DNA of 22,584 bases from JAAYBT01 sp964404395 (lineage in GTDB: Bacteria; Bacillota; Clostridia; Acetivibrionales; DTU013): contig CAYOKA010000027.1 in the NCBI GenBank assembly GCA_964404395.1, forward strand, positions 1 to 22,584, given 5' to 3'. Shown one piece after another: positions 1 to 8,496 of this stretch. The first letter of the stretch is position 1; each line of letters begins with the position of its first letter. Position numbers and translations under genes: made by a program. The notes under the pieces are model-generated. The model worked only from the letters and a program-made list of their open reading frames with translations, had not been told where the DNA came from and did not search any database.

Positions 1-2
1 TC

Positions 3-2150
3 TTGTCTCCTCGATCTTCTAAAAAGGTATACGATATGGGTATTGAGACAATGCCGTCGGAATCAGTATGCTATCCTGCTAAGCTGGTTCATGGCCACAT
101 TATGTGCCTGGTTAAGAGCGGCGTGAAGAACATATTTTACCCATGTCTACCTTATGAGAAGAGAGAGGATGAACAGGCTGATAATTGCTTTAATTGTCCG
201 ATTGTTACCTCCTATTCGGAGGTTATCCGCACGAATATGGATGTGCTGGAGGAACAGGATATAAACTTTATGAACCCTTTTCTTCCCTACTACAATAAGA
301 AGCGGCTTGGTGAAAGGCTATATGAGGAGCTTAAGCAATTCGGCCCGAGTAAAAGGGAGGTTAAGGCTGCTGTCGATAAGGCGTGGCGGGAGGATGAACG
401 GTTTAAAGGTCTTGTCAGGAAAAAGGGAGAAGAAGTGGTAGCGCAGCTGGAAAGGGATGGCGGCAAGGGAATTGTGCTTGCGGGCAGGCCTTATCATATC
501 GATCCTGAAATCAACCACGGTATTCCAAATCTTATTACAGAGTTCGGCATGGCAGTGCTGACTGAGGACGCCGTTACCCACCTGAGCAAGGCTGCAAGGC
601 CGCTGCGCATTGTGGATCAATGGATGTACCACACTAGGCTTTATTCAGCTGCGAGCTTTGTTGCAACCAGGGATAGCCTGGAGCTTGTGCAACTAAACTC
701 CTTTGGATGTGGCTTGGATGCTGTAACGACAGATCAGGTTCAGGAAATACTCCATGAGGCCGGGAAAATTTACACTGTTTTAAAGATAGATGAAATTAGT
801 AATCTTGGGGCTGCAAGGATCCGTCTTCGTTCGCTGAAGGCTGCGATTGAGGAGCGGGATAGATGTGGTTATCATTTTGACAAGAAGCAATATAGCTATA
901 AGAAAACAGTTTTCACAGAGGAAATGAGAGACAAGCACACCATTTTGGCACCTCAAATGTCTCCTATCCACTTCCAGTTTCTTGAGACGGCTTTTAGGGA
1001 GGCAGGCTATAACATGGAGATATTACCCTCAGTTGATAGGGAGGCTGTGGATGAAGGACTTAAGTATGTGAACAATGATGCCTGTTATCCATCCATTTTA
1101 GTGACCGGACAGCTGATGGAGGCATTGAAGTCAGGACGATATGATCCGGACAATACTTCACTAATTATTACACAGACAGGCGGAGGCTGCAGAGCTACCA
1201 ACTACATTGGTTTCATAAGAAAAGCTGTAAATGATGCAGGATTTGAACAGGTGCCGGTTATTTCGCTAAATGCCCTTGGGCTTGAGAGCAATCCCGGCTT
1301 TAAAATAACAGTAGGCCTTGTTAACAAGGCGCTTATTGCTTTGGTATACGGTGATTTGTTGATGCGTGTGCTGTATAGGGTTAGGCCCTATGAGAAAATT
1401 AAGGGATCGGCAGATATGCTCTATGACAGCTGGGTGGAGCGTTGCAAGGAGTCTGTGCGCAGCGGTAAGTACAGAGAATTCAAGAGAAATATTAGCCGGA
1501 TAGTTAGAGATTTTGATAACCTTGAGATAGTTGACACTCGTAAGCCCAGAGTGGGACTGGTTGGAGAGATTCTCGTCAAGTTCCATCCCACTGCCAATAA
1601 TGATGTGGTGGGTGTGGTTGAAAGGGAGGGTGCCGAGGCAGTGATGCCTGATTTGACAGACTTTTTCCTCTATTGTGCATATGGACCGAATTTTAATCGC
1701 AGATATATGTCTGATTCCATTAGTAAAACAATTACCGGTAATCTGGTTATTGAAGGGATAGAGCTGTACAGAAGGCACATGAAAAAGGTTTTGACTGCCA
1801 GCAAGCGGTTTGAAGCACCGTCCTCAATTTATGAGTTAGCCGAGAAGGCTTCAAAAGTATTATCACTAGGCAATTGCACCGGAGAGGGGTGGTTTTTGAC
1901 GGCGGAGATGATTGAGCTGATTGAAGAGGGTGCGGCTAACATCATATGTATGCAACCCTTCGCCTGCCTGCCCAACCACGTAACCGGCAAAGGGATGATA
2001 AAGGCCCTGAAGAAGGAGTACCCGAAGGCTAATATAGTGCCTGTGGATTATGATCCCGGTGCCAGCGAGGTAAATCAGCTTAACAGGATAAAGCTGATGA
2101 TGGCTACTGCCTTTAAAAATATGGAGGATGGCATGGAAACAAACCCATAG
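3..2150 (+). CDS. Acyl-CoA dehydratase activase-related protein (DUF2229/HgdB-like), C-terminal part, truncated by the window start
   Basis: The reading frame is open from the first base, so the start lies upstream. The family is usually about 1,400 residues: two N-terminal BadF/BcrA-type ATPase (activase) domains, then DUF2229 and HgdB-like dehydratase domains. Only the last ~715 residues are visible, and they match the DUF2229/HgdB part. Visible motifs are PSESVCYPAKLVHGH near the start, DNCFNCP around base 190, NNDACYPSILVTGQ near base 1080, GGGCRATNY near 1190 and LGNCTGEGWF near 1870. The Cys-rich motifs are consistent with iron-sulfur cluster binding. The family is related to ATP-driven activation of 2-hydroxyacyl-CoA dehydratases and to reductases of the double-cubane type, but the substrate of these long fusion proteins is not settled. 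A TTG at base 3 is simply the first possible codon and not a believable start. No clear terminator follows. Family assignment is firm; function is inferred only broadly. Confidence 0.85.
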   Translation: MSPRSSKKVYDMGIETMPSESVCYPAKLVHGHIMCLVKSGVKNIFYPCLPYEKREDEQADNCFNCPIVTSYSEVIRTNMDVLEEQDINFMNPFLPYYNKKRLGERLYEELKQFGPSKREVKAAVDKAWREDERFKGLVRKKGEEVVAQLERDGGKGIVLAGRPYHIDPEINHGIPNLITEFGMAVLTEDAVTHLSKAARPLRIVDQWMYHTRLYSAASFVATRDSLELVQLNSFGCGLDAVTTDQVQEILHEAGKIYTVLKIDEISNLGAARIRLRSLKAAIEERDRCGYHFDKKQYSYKKTVFTEEMRDKHTILAPQMSPIHFQFLETAFREAGYNMEILPSVDREAVDEGLKYVNNDACYPSILVTGQLMEALKSGRYDPDNTSLIITQTGGGCRATNYIGFIRKAVNDAGFEQVPVISLNALGLESNPGFKITVGLVNKALIALVYGDLLMRVLYRVRPYEKIKGSADMLYDSWVERCKESVRSGKYREFKRNISRIVRDFDNLEIVDTRKPRVGLVGEILVKFHPTANNDVVGVVEREGAEAVMPDLTDFFLYCAYGPNFNRRYMSDSISKTITGNLVIEGIELYRRHMKKVLTASKRFEAPSSIYELAEKASKVLSLGNCTGEGWFLTAEMIELIEEGAANIICMQPFACLPNHVTGKGMIKALKKEYPKANIVPVDYDPGASEVNQLNRIKLMMATAFKNMEDGMETNP

Positions 2151-2229
2151 ATTATCTATAAATTCTATCACGGGAAAAGTACCCGAACTTGTCATAATAT
2201 ATCCGGCCTGTCGAATATGCTTTTATATG

Positions 2230-2251
2230 ACTTATACTTCAACTTATACTT
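2230..2251 (+). repeat. Short direct repeat ACTTATACTT x2 upstream of spoIIP
   Basis: Two exact copies of ACTTATACTT (2230-2239 and 2242-2251) lie with a 12-base period, about 36 bases before the spoIIP start. The ATAC core recalls the -10 element of SigE-type sporulation promoters, but the rest of the SigE consensus fits poorly. It could be a promoter, a regulator site or chance. Confidence 0.35.
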
Positions 2252-2286
2252 GGACTATTGAAGTTTTGCAATGGGCTGGAGGAAAC

Positions 2287-3747
2287 ATGGAAAACAGGCA
2301 TAAGCAAAGTGTATATAACAGGCATAACAATAAAATCTCCAATACTATTTTGATTCTATTACTCTGTATACTTGCTGTTATGATAGGGGTTCAGATTGGG
2401 AACCTTTGGTACAAGCTCAATGCTAATTTGGTTGAAAAGGTGGATTCAGAGAGCTTTAAGAATACCATTAATGCTTCAATTCCCATAATAGAGACTATTT
2501 ATAACAGCGGAAAGTCCAGCGTTTCACTATCGGGGGAAATAAGTGAGCTGTTCGTGAGAGTCTTTAGTTTTGATTTGAATTCTCCAGCTACAATTTTTAA
2601 TGTGCAATCCCCTCTATTCATGAGCTATTACAACAGGGAATATAGGAGTGAGCATGACATTCCTGGCGCAGGCGCTCCGGAGGCAAGCACTCAGGTTAAT
2701 GATGGAAAGGGTGATGTAGATACCCCCAGTGTCGACCCAAAGGGGGAAGGCTTGAACAATGTAGATGAGAGCAAGAAGGGAAGGGGAGATGGCGCAAATA
2801 GTCCGGGCACGGGTGAGAGCGGAGGTCAGGGAACAGGCGACAGTACTGGCGACGGTAAAGGCGAAGGCGGCAAAGAGGGCGACGGCATAAAGCAAGGTGA
2901 TGGAACAGGCGGGGAACAGGCGCAGGGCAAGGATGCAGCAGAAAAGCAAGGCATTGATCCGCAACCGGTCAGCAGCGTTATCTATGAGGAAGAGGATGAG
3001 AATGAGGATGATAGCGATTTAGTGACTTCGGATGAAATAGTGATTCGAAACTTTACTAAGCACTTGATTAATATCAAGGAGCTGCTGGAAAAACCACTTA
3101 ATATAGATTTCGCGAAAAAGGGTCCAAAGGTGTTGATTTATCATACTCACACCAGTGAGAGCTATGTCCTCAAAGAGTCGGATTTAGGAAAGAAGGATGT
3201 ACCCAGCTTTAATTCCAATCCAAAATATAATGTGGTAAGAGTCGGAGAAGAGCTGGCACGAAATTTAAAGAAATACGGAATTGAAACATTGCACAACGGA
3301 ACGGTGCATGATAAGAGTCGGCCTGCGGCATATAGCTTATCCATCGACACATTGAAAAGCTACAAAAAGAGCTACCCATCCATAAAGGTGTTCGTCGATC
3401 TTCACAGGGACGCAGTAGGAAAAGAAAAACCGAAGCTTCGGATGGTTAAAAAGATAAATGGGAAGAATGCGGCACAGATTATGTTCGTAGTGGGTGCGGA
3501 CGGCACGCTGCCCCATCCTCAGTGGAAGGAGAACCTGAAATTTGTACTAAAGCTTCAGAAAAAGCTGAATGAAAAGTATCCGGGCCTTGCAAAACCGGTG
3601 TGGATAGTTGGTAAGCGATATAATCAGCAGATTTCTAATCAGTCAATTCTGATAGAGGTAGGCGGGGATGGCAATCTTTTGAGTGAATGCCTGGAGAGTA
3701 CCAAATATCTTGCAGAGGTGCTCAATGAAGTGATGTCGGGAGAGTGA
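2287..3747 (+). CDS. spoIIP: Stage II sporulation protein P (SpoIIP), cell-wall amidase/endopeptidase
   Basis: SpoIIP works with SpoIID and SpoIIM to degrade septal peptidoglycan so that the mother-cell membrane can engulf the forespore. The predicted protein has 486 residues. It has a charged N-terminus and one membrane segment at about residues 17-37, so the catalytic part should face outside. A very hydrophilic Gly/Asp/Glu/Lys-rich linker spans roughly residues 125-255, followed by the amidase domain. HTHTSES at 286-292 is the family's zinc-binding signature, followed by DLHRD with His373 and LIEVGG with Glu457. The start is ATG 2287, with TGGAGGAA ending 3 bases before it; the frame is open back to 2128, overlapping the previous gene, but that extension has no ribosome site and breaks the signal-anchor pattern. 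In many Clostridia spoIIP follows the germination protease gene gpr; here it does not. Identification is strong. Confidence 0.94.
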   Translation: MENRHKQSVYNRHNNKISNTILILLLCILAVMIGVQIGNLWYKLNANLVEKVDSESFKNTINASIPIIETIYNSGKSSVSLSGEISELFVRVFSFDLNSPATIFNVQSPLFMSYYNREYRSEHDIPGAGAPEASTQVNDGKGDVDTPSVDPKGEGLNNVDESKKGRGDGANSPGTGESGGQGTGDSTGDGKGEGGKEGDGIKQGDGTGGEQAQGKDAAEKQGIDPQPVSSVIYEEEDENEDDSDLVTSDEIVIRNFTKHLINIKELLEKPLNIDFAKKGPKVLIYHTHTSESYVLKESDLGKKDVPSFNSNPKYNVVRVGEELARNLKKYGIETLHNGTVHDKSRPAAYSLSIDTLKSYKKSYPSIKVFVDLHRDAVGKEKPKLRMVKKINGKNAAQIMFVVGADGTLPHPQWKENLKFVLKLQKKLNEKYPGLAKPVWIVGKRYNQQISNQSILIEVGGDGNLLSECLESTKYLAEVLNEVMSGE

Positions 3748-3796
3748 TATTTATTTTAAAGCTGTTCATTAAATAAAGGACAACAGGTAATAATAG

Positions 3797-4126
3797 ATGA
3801 AAGCATGTAGCTTCAAAATCTCGGAAGGATCAAAGCAGCCTATGTCCAGCAGACTTGAAAGGTTCCGACGAAAAAGGATCACAAAAAAAAGAACAATAGC
3901 AGCAATATTGCTGTTCTTTTTTCTACTCTTTTTTGGTATTATGACAGCAGACTTCGGAGTAAACAATCTTATTGACGGTAATATAGGCGATGCAATTGTT
4001 GCTGTTAACAACTATGATGACAGTGTCGAAATAAGGCTGATGAACCGAAGTATCATACTGAATAAGCAGTATATCAACAGGGATATAAGGACTCTCAGGG
4101 AAAAGCTGAGCGAGCTATTTGAGTGA
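3797..4126 (+). CDS. Small single-pass membrane protein of unknown function
   Basis: I do not recognise a named family. The product is 109 residues from ATG 3797, or 94 from the in-frame ATG 3842, which follows GGAAGGA by 12 bases; neither ribosome site is ideal. The shorter form starts MSSRLERFRRKR and may be the true one. A strongly basic stretch precedes one membrane helix (about residues 32-50 of the longer form), which predicts N-inside topology with a C-terminal domain of about 60 residues outside. That domain looks folded rather than low complexity (NNYDDSVEIRLMNRSIIL). It sits 49 bases after spoIIP and before lepA, so co-transcription with spoIIP and a sporulation or envelope role are possible but unproven. 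The bases encoding the membrane helix form a hairpin followed by a T-rich run. Confidence 0.7.
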   Translation: MKACSFKISEGSKQPMSSRLERFRRKRITKKRTIAAILLFFFLLFFGIMTADFGVNNLIDGNIGDAIVAVNNYDDSVEIRLMNRSIILNKQYINRDIRTLREKLSELFE

Positions 4127-4163
4127 AAAATGGGATGGACAGATATGCACTCGCCAAAATTCA

Positions 4164-4172
4164 TGCTATAAT
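4164..4172 (+). promoter_or_regulatory. Extended -10 promoter for lepA
   Basis: TGC followed by a perfect TATAAT (4167-4172) makes an extended -10 element. No good -35 is seen 17-18 bases upstream, which is usual for this promoter class. It lies 50 bases before the lepA start, in the only non-coding gap between the small membrane protein and lepA. Confidence 0.55.
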
Positions 4173-4221
4173 AACATATTGATGCAAAATAAAAATCATT
4201 GAGATACAAGGGGAAAAATTA

Positions 4222-6033
4222 ATGTTAGGCAACAGGCAGGACTATATAAGAAATTTTTGTATAATAGCACACATAGATCATGGTAAGTCAACGCTGGCAG
4301 ATCGCATGATACAAATGACGGGTGTCCTTACGCAAAGGGAAATGCAGGAGCAGGTTCTTGATAATATGGACATTGAGCGTGAGCGTGGAATTACTATAAA
4401 AGCGCAGGCTGTGAGAATGGTATATCGGGCGCAGGATGGGAATGAGTATATTTTAAATCTCATCGATACCCCCGGCCATGTGGATTTTAATTATGAAGTT
4501 TCCAGAAGCATTGCAGCTTGTGAGGGTGCAGTTCTCGTGGTGGATGCGGCACAAGGTATTGAAGCGCAAACGCTGGCCAATCTTTATCTTGCGCTGGAGC
4601 ATAACCTTGAGATTATACCGGTTATAAATAAGATTGACTTGCCCAGCGCCCAGCCTGAGCATGTTAAGAAGGAGATTGAGGATGTAATCGGGTTGGATTG
4701 CGCAGACGCTCCGGAAATTTCGGCAAAAAACGGATTGAATATTGAAACTGTTCTCGAACAAATCGTAAAACAGATACCGCCGCCAAAGGGTGACGAAGAG
4801 GCTCCGCTTAAGGCCTTGATTTTTGATTCCTTCTATGACAGCTACAAAGGAGTCATTGTTCACATCAGAGTGATGGAAGGATCAGTCAAGCCCGGTGATA
4901 CAATCCGGATGATGTACACTAAAAAAGAGTTTTTGGTAAATGAGATAGGGTACTTCAGACCCGGCCAATATACACCTGCTACTGAGCTACTCGCCGGAGA
5001 CGTGGGCTTTATTTCAGCCAGCATTAAAAATGTAAAGGATACTAGAGTAGGTGACACTGTTACATTGGCAGAGAGACCTGCGGCAGAACCGCTGCCCGGT
5101 TATAAAAAAGTACTGTCCATGGTGTTTTGTGGTATTTATCCCGCAGATGGAGCCAGGTATGACGACCTAAGGGAGGCCTTGGAGAAGCTTCAGCTTAATG
5201 ATGCTTCCCTTACATTTGAACCGGAGACATCGAACGCTCTGGGCTTTGGTTTTAGATGTGGTTTTCTTGGACTTTTGCATATGGAAATTATTCAGGAAAG
5301 GCTGGAGAGAGAATATGATTTGGATTTGGTTACGACTGCTCCCAGCGTTATTTATAGAATTAAGGTGACGGACGGTCAGGTTCTGGAGATAGATAACCCT
5401 ACAAATATGCCTCCTGTTACGTCTATTGAGAAAATGGAGGAGCCGATGGTTAATGCGACCATTATGACACCTATTGATTATGTGGGCAGCATTATGGAGC
5501 TTTCTCAGGAAAGACGCGGCGTATACAAGGATATGTCATATTTGGATGAATCCAGAGTGATGCTTACATATGAGCTGCCGCTGAATGAGATTATTTACGA
5601 CTTTTTTGATTCGCTGAAATCCAGAACTAAGGGGTTTGCATCCTTTGACTATGAACTGACTGGGTACAAGGAGTCAAATCTTGTAAAGCTGGACATCCTA
5701 CTCAATGGGGAAATTGTGGACGCTCTTTCCTTTATCGTCCACTCAGAAAAGGCTTATGCAAGGGGCAGGCGGATTGCGGAGAAGCTGAAGGATGCAATAC
5801 CGCGGCAACAGTTTGAAATCCCCATACAGGCCTGCATTGGCGGCAAAATTATTGCCAGGGAAACGGTAAGAGCATACAGGAAGGATGTTTTGGCCAAATG
5901 CTACGGCGGCGATATTTCAAGGAAGAAGAAACTGTTGGAAAAGCAAAAGGAAGGGAAGAAGCGCATGCGGCAGGTAGGCTCGGTGGAGGTGCCGCAGGAG
6001 GCGTTTATGAGTGTGCTCAAGCTGGATAATTAG
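4222..6033 (+). CDS. lepA: Elongation factor 4 (LepA), ribosome-associated translational GTPase
   Basis: LepA binds the ribosome and hydrolyses GTP; it has been linked to back-translocation and to ribosome assembly or initiation. The 603-residue length is standard. The GTPase motifs are all present: P-loop AHIDHGKST at residues 16-24, RERGITIK (switch I), DTPGH, NKID and SAKNG. The LepA-specific C-terminal domain is intact, ending RQVGSVEVPQEAFMSVLK. It starts at ATG 4222 after AAGGGGAAA. hemW begins 21 bases after the stop, the usual lepA-hemW order of Firmicutes. Nothing is missing or unusual. Confidence 0.98.
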   Translation: MLGNRQDYIRNFCIIAHIDHGKSTLADRMIQMTGVLTQREMQEQVLDNMDIERERGITIKAQAVRMVYRAQDGNEYILNLIDTPGHVDFNYEVSRSIAACEGAVLVVDAAQGIEAQTLANLYLALEHNLEIIPVINKIDLPSAQPEHVKKEIEDVIGLDCADAPEISAKNGLNIETVLEQIVKQIPPPKGDEEAPLKALIFDSFYDSYKGVIVHIRVMEGSVKPGDTIRMMYTKKEFLVNEIGYFRPGQYTPATELLAGDVGFISASIKNVKDTRVGDTVTLAERPAAEPLPGYKKVLSMVFCGIYPADGARYDDLREALEKLQLNDASLTFEPETSNALGFGFRCGFLGLLHMEIIQERLEREYDLDLVTTAPSVIYRIKVTDGQVLEIDNPTNMPPVTSIEKMEEPMVNATIMTPIDYVGSIMELSQERRGVYKDMSYLDESRVMLTYELPLNEIIYDFFDSLKSRTKGFASFDYELTGYKESNLVKLDILLNGEIVDALSFIVHSEKAYARGRRIAEKLKDAIPRQQFEIPIQACIGGKIIARETVRAYRKDVLAKCYGGDISRKKKLLEKQKEGKKRMRQVGSVEVPQEAFMSVLKLDN

Positions 6034-6054
6034 GCCGTAAGGCTTGGAAATAGG

Positions 6055-7287
6055 GTGTTTTTTTTGGATAAAGGTATAGGGGTATATATTCATGTGCCCT
6101 TTTGCAAATCAAAATGCTATTATTGTGATTTCAATTCCTATTCCGGCATGGATTACCTTGCCGGCTCTTATTTTAATGCTCTTTATTCTGAAATAGAGAA
6201 AAGATCCGATGCTATTGAAGACCGTCCTGTGCGGTCTATCTTTATCGGCGGAGGGACACCCTCCTTAGTGGACCCTGAGTATATTAGCAGACTGCTTGAG
6301 CTTTGTTCAAAGCATTTGCGGATAGATTGCGAGGCTGAAATCAGCATGGAGGGTAACCCCGGGACGCTTTCCTATGACAAGCTGAAGGCATATAAGGCAG
6401 CTGGGGTAAACCGCCTTAGTATTGGACTTCAAGCCTGGCAGGACAAACTGCTCAAGAAGCTTGGAAGGATCCACGACAGCAAGCAGTTTGTTGAAAACAT
6501 TGAGGCTGCGTACATGACGGGGTTCCGGAATATTAATGTGGATCTGATTTTTGGACTGCCCGGACAAAGCTTTGAAGACTGGAAGGAAACACTGGAGGCT
6601 GTGACATCGCTAGACCAGGGGGGCGGTTCTCCCGGTTTGACGCACCTGTCCTGCTATGACTTGATAATCGAAGAGGGGACGGTTCTTGGCGACAGGCTCA
6701 AAGCCGGAACATTGACAGCTGTAGAGGACGAGCTGGACAGAAGGATGTATGAATATACCATTGAAATGCTTGCGGAGAATGGCTTTCATCAATATGAGAT
6801 ATCCAATTTTGCCAGACCGGGCTACGAGTGCAGGCATAATCTTGTTTACTGGGAGGCACGCGAATATGCAGGCTTTGGAGCAGGCTCCCACTCTTACTTG
6901 GACGGTTATCGATTTAATAATGTGGCAGAAATCGAGCATTATATTGAGACGGTTGAGTCTTCCTTTGTCAATGTAGCGGATGAGAAGGCCGGTGCTGTAA
7001 AGCACAAGGGTGCAGATTATACGGGTCTTAAAGGCCTATATGAGGATGTGCAATTCATCGATAAGGAGGAAGCCATGTCAGAGTTCATGATTCTTGGCCT
7101 GCGCCTCAATCGGGGTGTTTCGGAAGGGGAGTTTATGGGAAGATTTGGTGAAAGCCTTAAGTGCATGTATGCTGATAGGCTGGAAACGCTGGAAGATAGG
7201 GGCTTGCTTGTTTATGATACTTCGGGGTGCCGTCTTACACGGCTTGGCTATAATCTTGCAAACAAGGTATTTGTGGAGTTCATATAA
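6055..7287 (+). CDS. hemW: HemW, radical SAM heme chaperone (HemN-like, formerly called oxygen-independent coproporphyrinogen oxidase)
   Basis: HemW binds heme and is thought to hand it to respiratory or other target proteins. The radical SAM motif CKSKCYYC gives Cys17, Cys21 and Cys24 for the 4Fe-4S cluster. The fourth HemN-type cysteine is absent (CDF instead), as is normal in HemW. The HemW heme-binding motif HNLVYW is at 261-266. Other family motifs are GGGTPSL, NPGT, RLSIGLQ and DLIFGLPGQ. The start is uncertain: GTG 6055, or the in-frame TTG 6064, which has TAGGG 8 bases upstream; both adjoin a run of eight T. There is no ATG near the motif. Before the C-terminal winged-helix part lies a segment (about residues 305-335) that seems longer than in many homologues. 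It is probably co-transcribed with lepA. Confidence 0.93.
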   Translation: MFFLDKGIGVYIHVPFCKSKCYYCDFNSYSGMDYLAGSYFNALYSEIEKRSDAIEDRPVRSIFIGGGTPSLVDPEYISRLLELCSKHLRIDCEAEISMEGNPGTLSYDKLKAYKAAGVNRLSIGLQAWQDKLLKKLGRIHDSKQFVENIEAAYMTGFRNINVDLIFGLPGQSFEDWKETLEAVTSLDQGGGSPGLTHLSCYDLIIEEGTVLGDRLKAGTLTAVEDELDRRMYEYTIEMLAENGFHQYEISNFARPGYECRHNLVYWEAREYAGFGAGSHSYLDGYRFNNVAEIEHYIETVESSFVNVADEKAGAVKHKGADYTGLKGLYEDVQFIDKEEAMSEFMILGLRLNRGVSEGEFMGRFGESLKCMYADRLETLEDRGLLVYDTSGCRLTRLGYNLANKVFVEFI

Positions 7288-7294
7288 ATTTTGC

Positions 7295-7323
7295 TTGACA
7301 AAAAATTAATAAGATGATATTTT
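7295..7323 (+). promoter_or_regulatory. SigmaA-type promoter of the hrcA operon
   Basis: A perfect TTGACA (7295-7300) is followed after 17 bases by TATTTT (7318-7323), which is preceded by TG one base upstream (extended -10). The start of transcription would fall near 7330, directly at the CIRCE operator, as expected for HrcA-repressed operons. It lies just after the hemW stop. Confidence 0.8.
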
Positions 7324-7332
7324 TAATGTAGA

Positions 7333-7359
7333 TTAGCACTCGACGGGCTAGAGTGCTAA
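7333..7359 (+). promoter_or_regulatory. CIRCE operator (HrcA binding site)
   Basis: The consensus TTAGCACTC - 9 bases - GAGTGCTAA is matched without a mismatch. HrcA binds this inverted repeat to repress the heat-shock operon, and GroE activity modulates HrcA. It is the only copy seen in the window, so grpE and dnaK depend on it through the operon. The repeat also lies in the 5' leader of the mRNA. Confidence 0.97.
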
Positions 7360-7382
7360 CAAACAAAACCGAGGTGTATGAG

Positions 7383-8453
7383 ATGAGTATGGATGATAGA
7401 AAGAAAAGAATTCTTCAGGCCATCATCGATGATTACATTGATACGGCTGAGCCAATTGGATCAAGAACTGTTGCCAGAAAACACGAGCTCGGGTTGAGCT
7501 CGGCTACTATTAGAAATGAGATGGCAGATCTTGAAGAAATGGGTTATTTAGCTCAGCCGCACACATCGGCGGGCCGGGTACCTTCAGACAAAGGTTACCG
7601 CCTGTATGTAAATCAGTTGATGCAGGTTTATGAACTGCAGGATGATGAGATCAAAAGGATAAGGTCTGCGATGGAACTGCGCATAAACGAGCTAAACCAG
7701 TTAATTAGACAGGCTTCGGCTGCTTTGTCTAGTTTTACGAAATATACATCAGTGGCTGTGGCATCGCAGATGAAGAACAGTAAGGTTAAGGCCGTGCAGG
7801 TAGTGCCGATAGAGGCAGACAAAGCGATGGTTATCGTCGTAACTAATGCGGGGGTTATTCGCAACAGTATTATTAAGGTATCCGATCAGGTGCGACCGGA
7901 AGCGCTGATTATGATTTCCAATGCCTTGAATGACAAGCTGACCGGTCTGACTGTCGAACAGGTCAACAGCAAGATCAACAGTGGATTGGTTAGTGGATTG
8001 GAAATTGAAATAGGCATACCGGAGGAGATTTTGACTCCGATACTGGACTGTGTTGAAGGATGCATTAATCAAATTGACAATACGGAGGTTTACGTTGAGG
8101 GTACGACAAATGTGCTGAACCACCCCGAGTTTAGAGATATCATGAAAGCAAAGGAATTCATGAGCATGCTTGATGAGAAGACCTGCATCGGTAAAATAGT
8201 GTTCGATGCGTTTGATTCAGAAGACGGGATCGTTATTAGGATAGGCTCGGAAAATGATTTGTTGAACATTAGGAATTGTAGTCTTGTTACTACTAATTAC
8301 AATATTGCAAATACTTTTGTCGGCACAATTGGGCTTATAGGTCCTACAAGGATGGAATATCCTAAGGTGGTATCATCAATGGGCTATATCAGAAAGTTTA
8401 TGAATGAAGAAATAAGAAGGTTTTTTGGTTTGGATGCAGGCAGTGACAAATAA
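7383..8453 (+). CDS. hrcA: Heat-inducible transcription repressor HrcA
   Basis: HrcA represses heat-shock genes by binding CIRCE. The product has 356 residues. The N-terminal winged helix-turn-helix contains SSATIRNEMADLEEMGYL at about 39-56, then the conserved QPHTSAGRVPSDKGYR; the central and C-terminal parts fit the GAF-like dimerisation region, with GIVIRIG and the ending SSMGYIRKFMNE. The start is ATG 7383, six bases after GAGGTG. A longer reading from GTG 7353 would lie inside the CIRCE site, upstream of this ribosome site, and is rejected. As first gene behind CIRCE, it should repress its own synthesis. grpE begins 43 bases downstream. Confidence 0.97.
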   Translation: MSMDDRKKRILQAIIDDYIDTAEPIGSRTVARKHELGLSSATIRNEMADLEEMGYLAQPHTSAGRVPSDKGYRLYVNQLMQVYELQDDEIKRIRSAMELRINELNQLIRQASAALSSFTKYTSVAVASQMKNSKVKAVQVVPIEADKAMVIVVTNAGVIRNSIIKVSDQVRPEALIMISNALNDKLTGLTVEQVNSKINSGLVSGLEIEIGIPEEILTPILDCVEGCINQIDNTEVYVEGTTNVLNHPEFRDIMKAKEFMSMLDEKTCIGKIVFDAFDSEDGIVIRIGSENDLLNIRNCSLVTTNYNIANTFVGTIGLIGPTRMEYPKVVSSMGYIRKFMNEEIRRFFGLDAGSDK

Positions 8454-8496
8454 CCCGCCTGAAAGCGGTGGGAAATAAAAATCAAAGGATGAGAGG

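Noticed and set aside
2128..2286. Longer SpoIIP N-terminus from ATG 2128
   Set aside because: It overlaps the previous gene, has no ribosome site and would bury the signal anchor; ATG 2287 has a strong TGGAGGAA site.
6749..7309. Two + strand frames of 71-75 codons inside hemW
   Set aside because: They are other-frame readings of a well-conserved gene and lack ribosome sites or motifs.
7353..7382. GTG 7353 as the hrcA start
   Set aside because: It falls inside the CIRCE operator and ahead of the GAGGTG ribosome site that serves ATG 7383.
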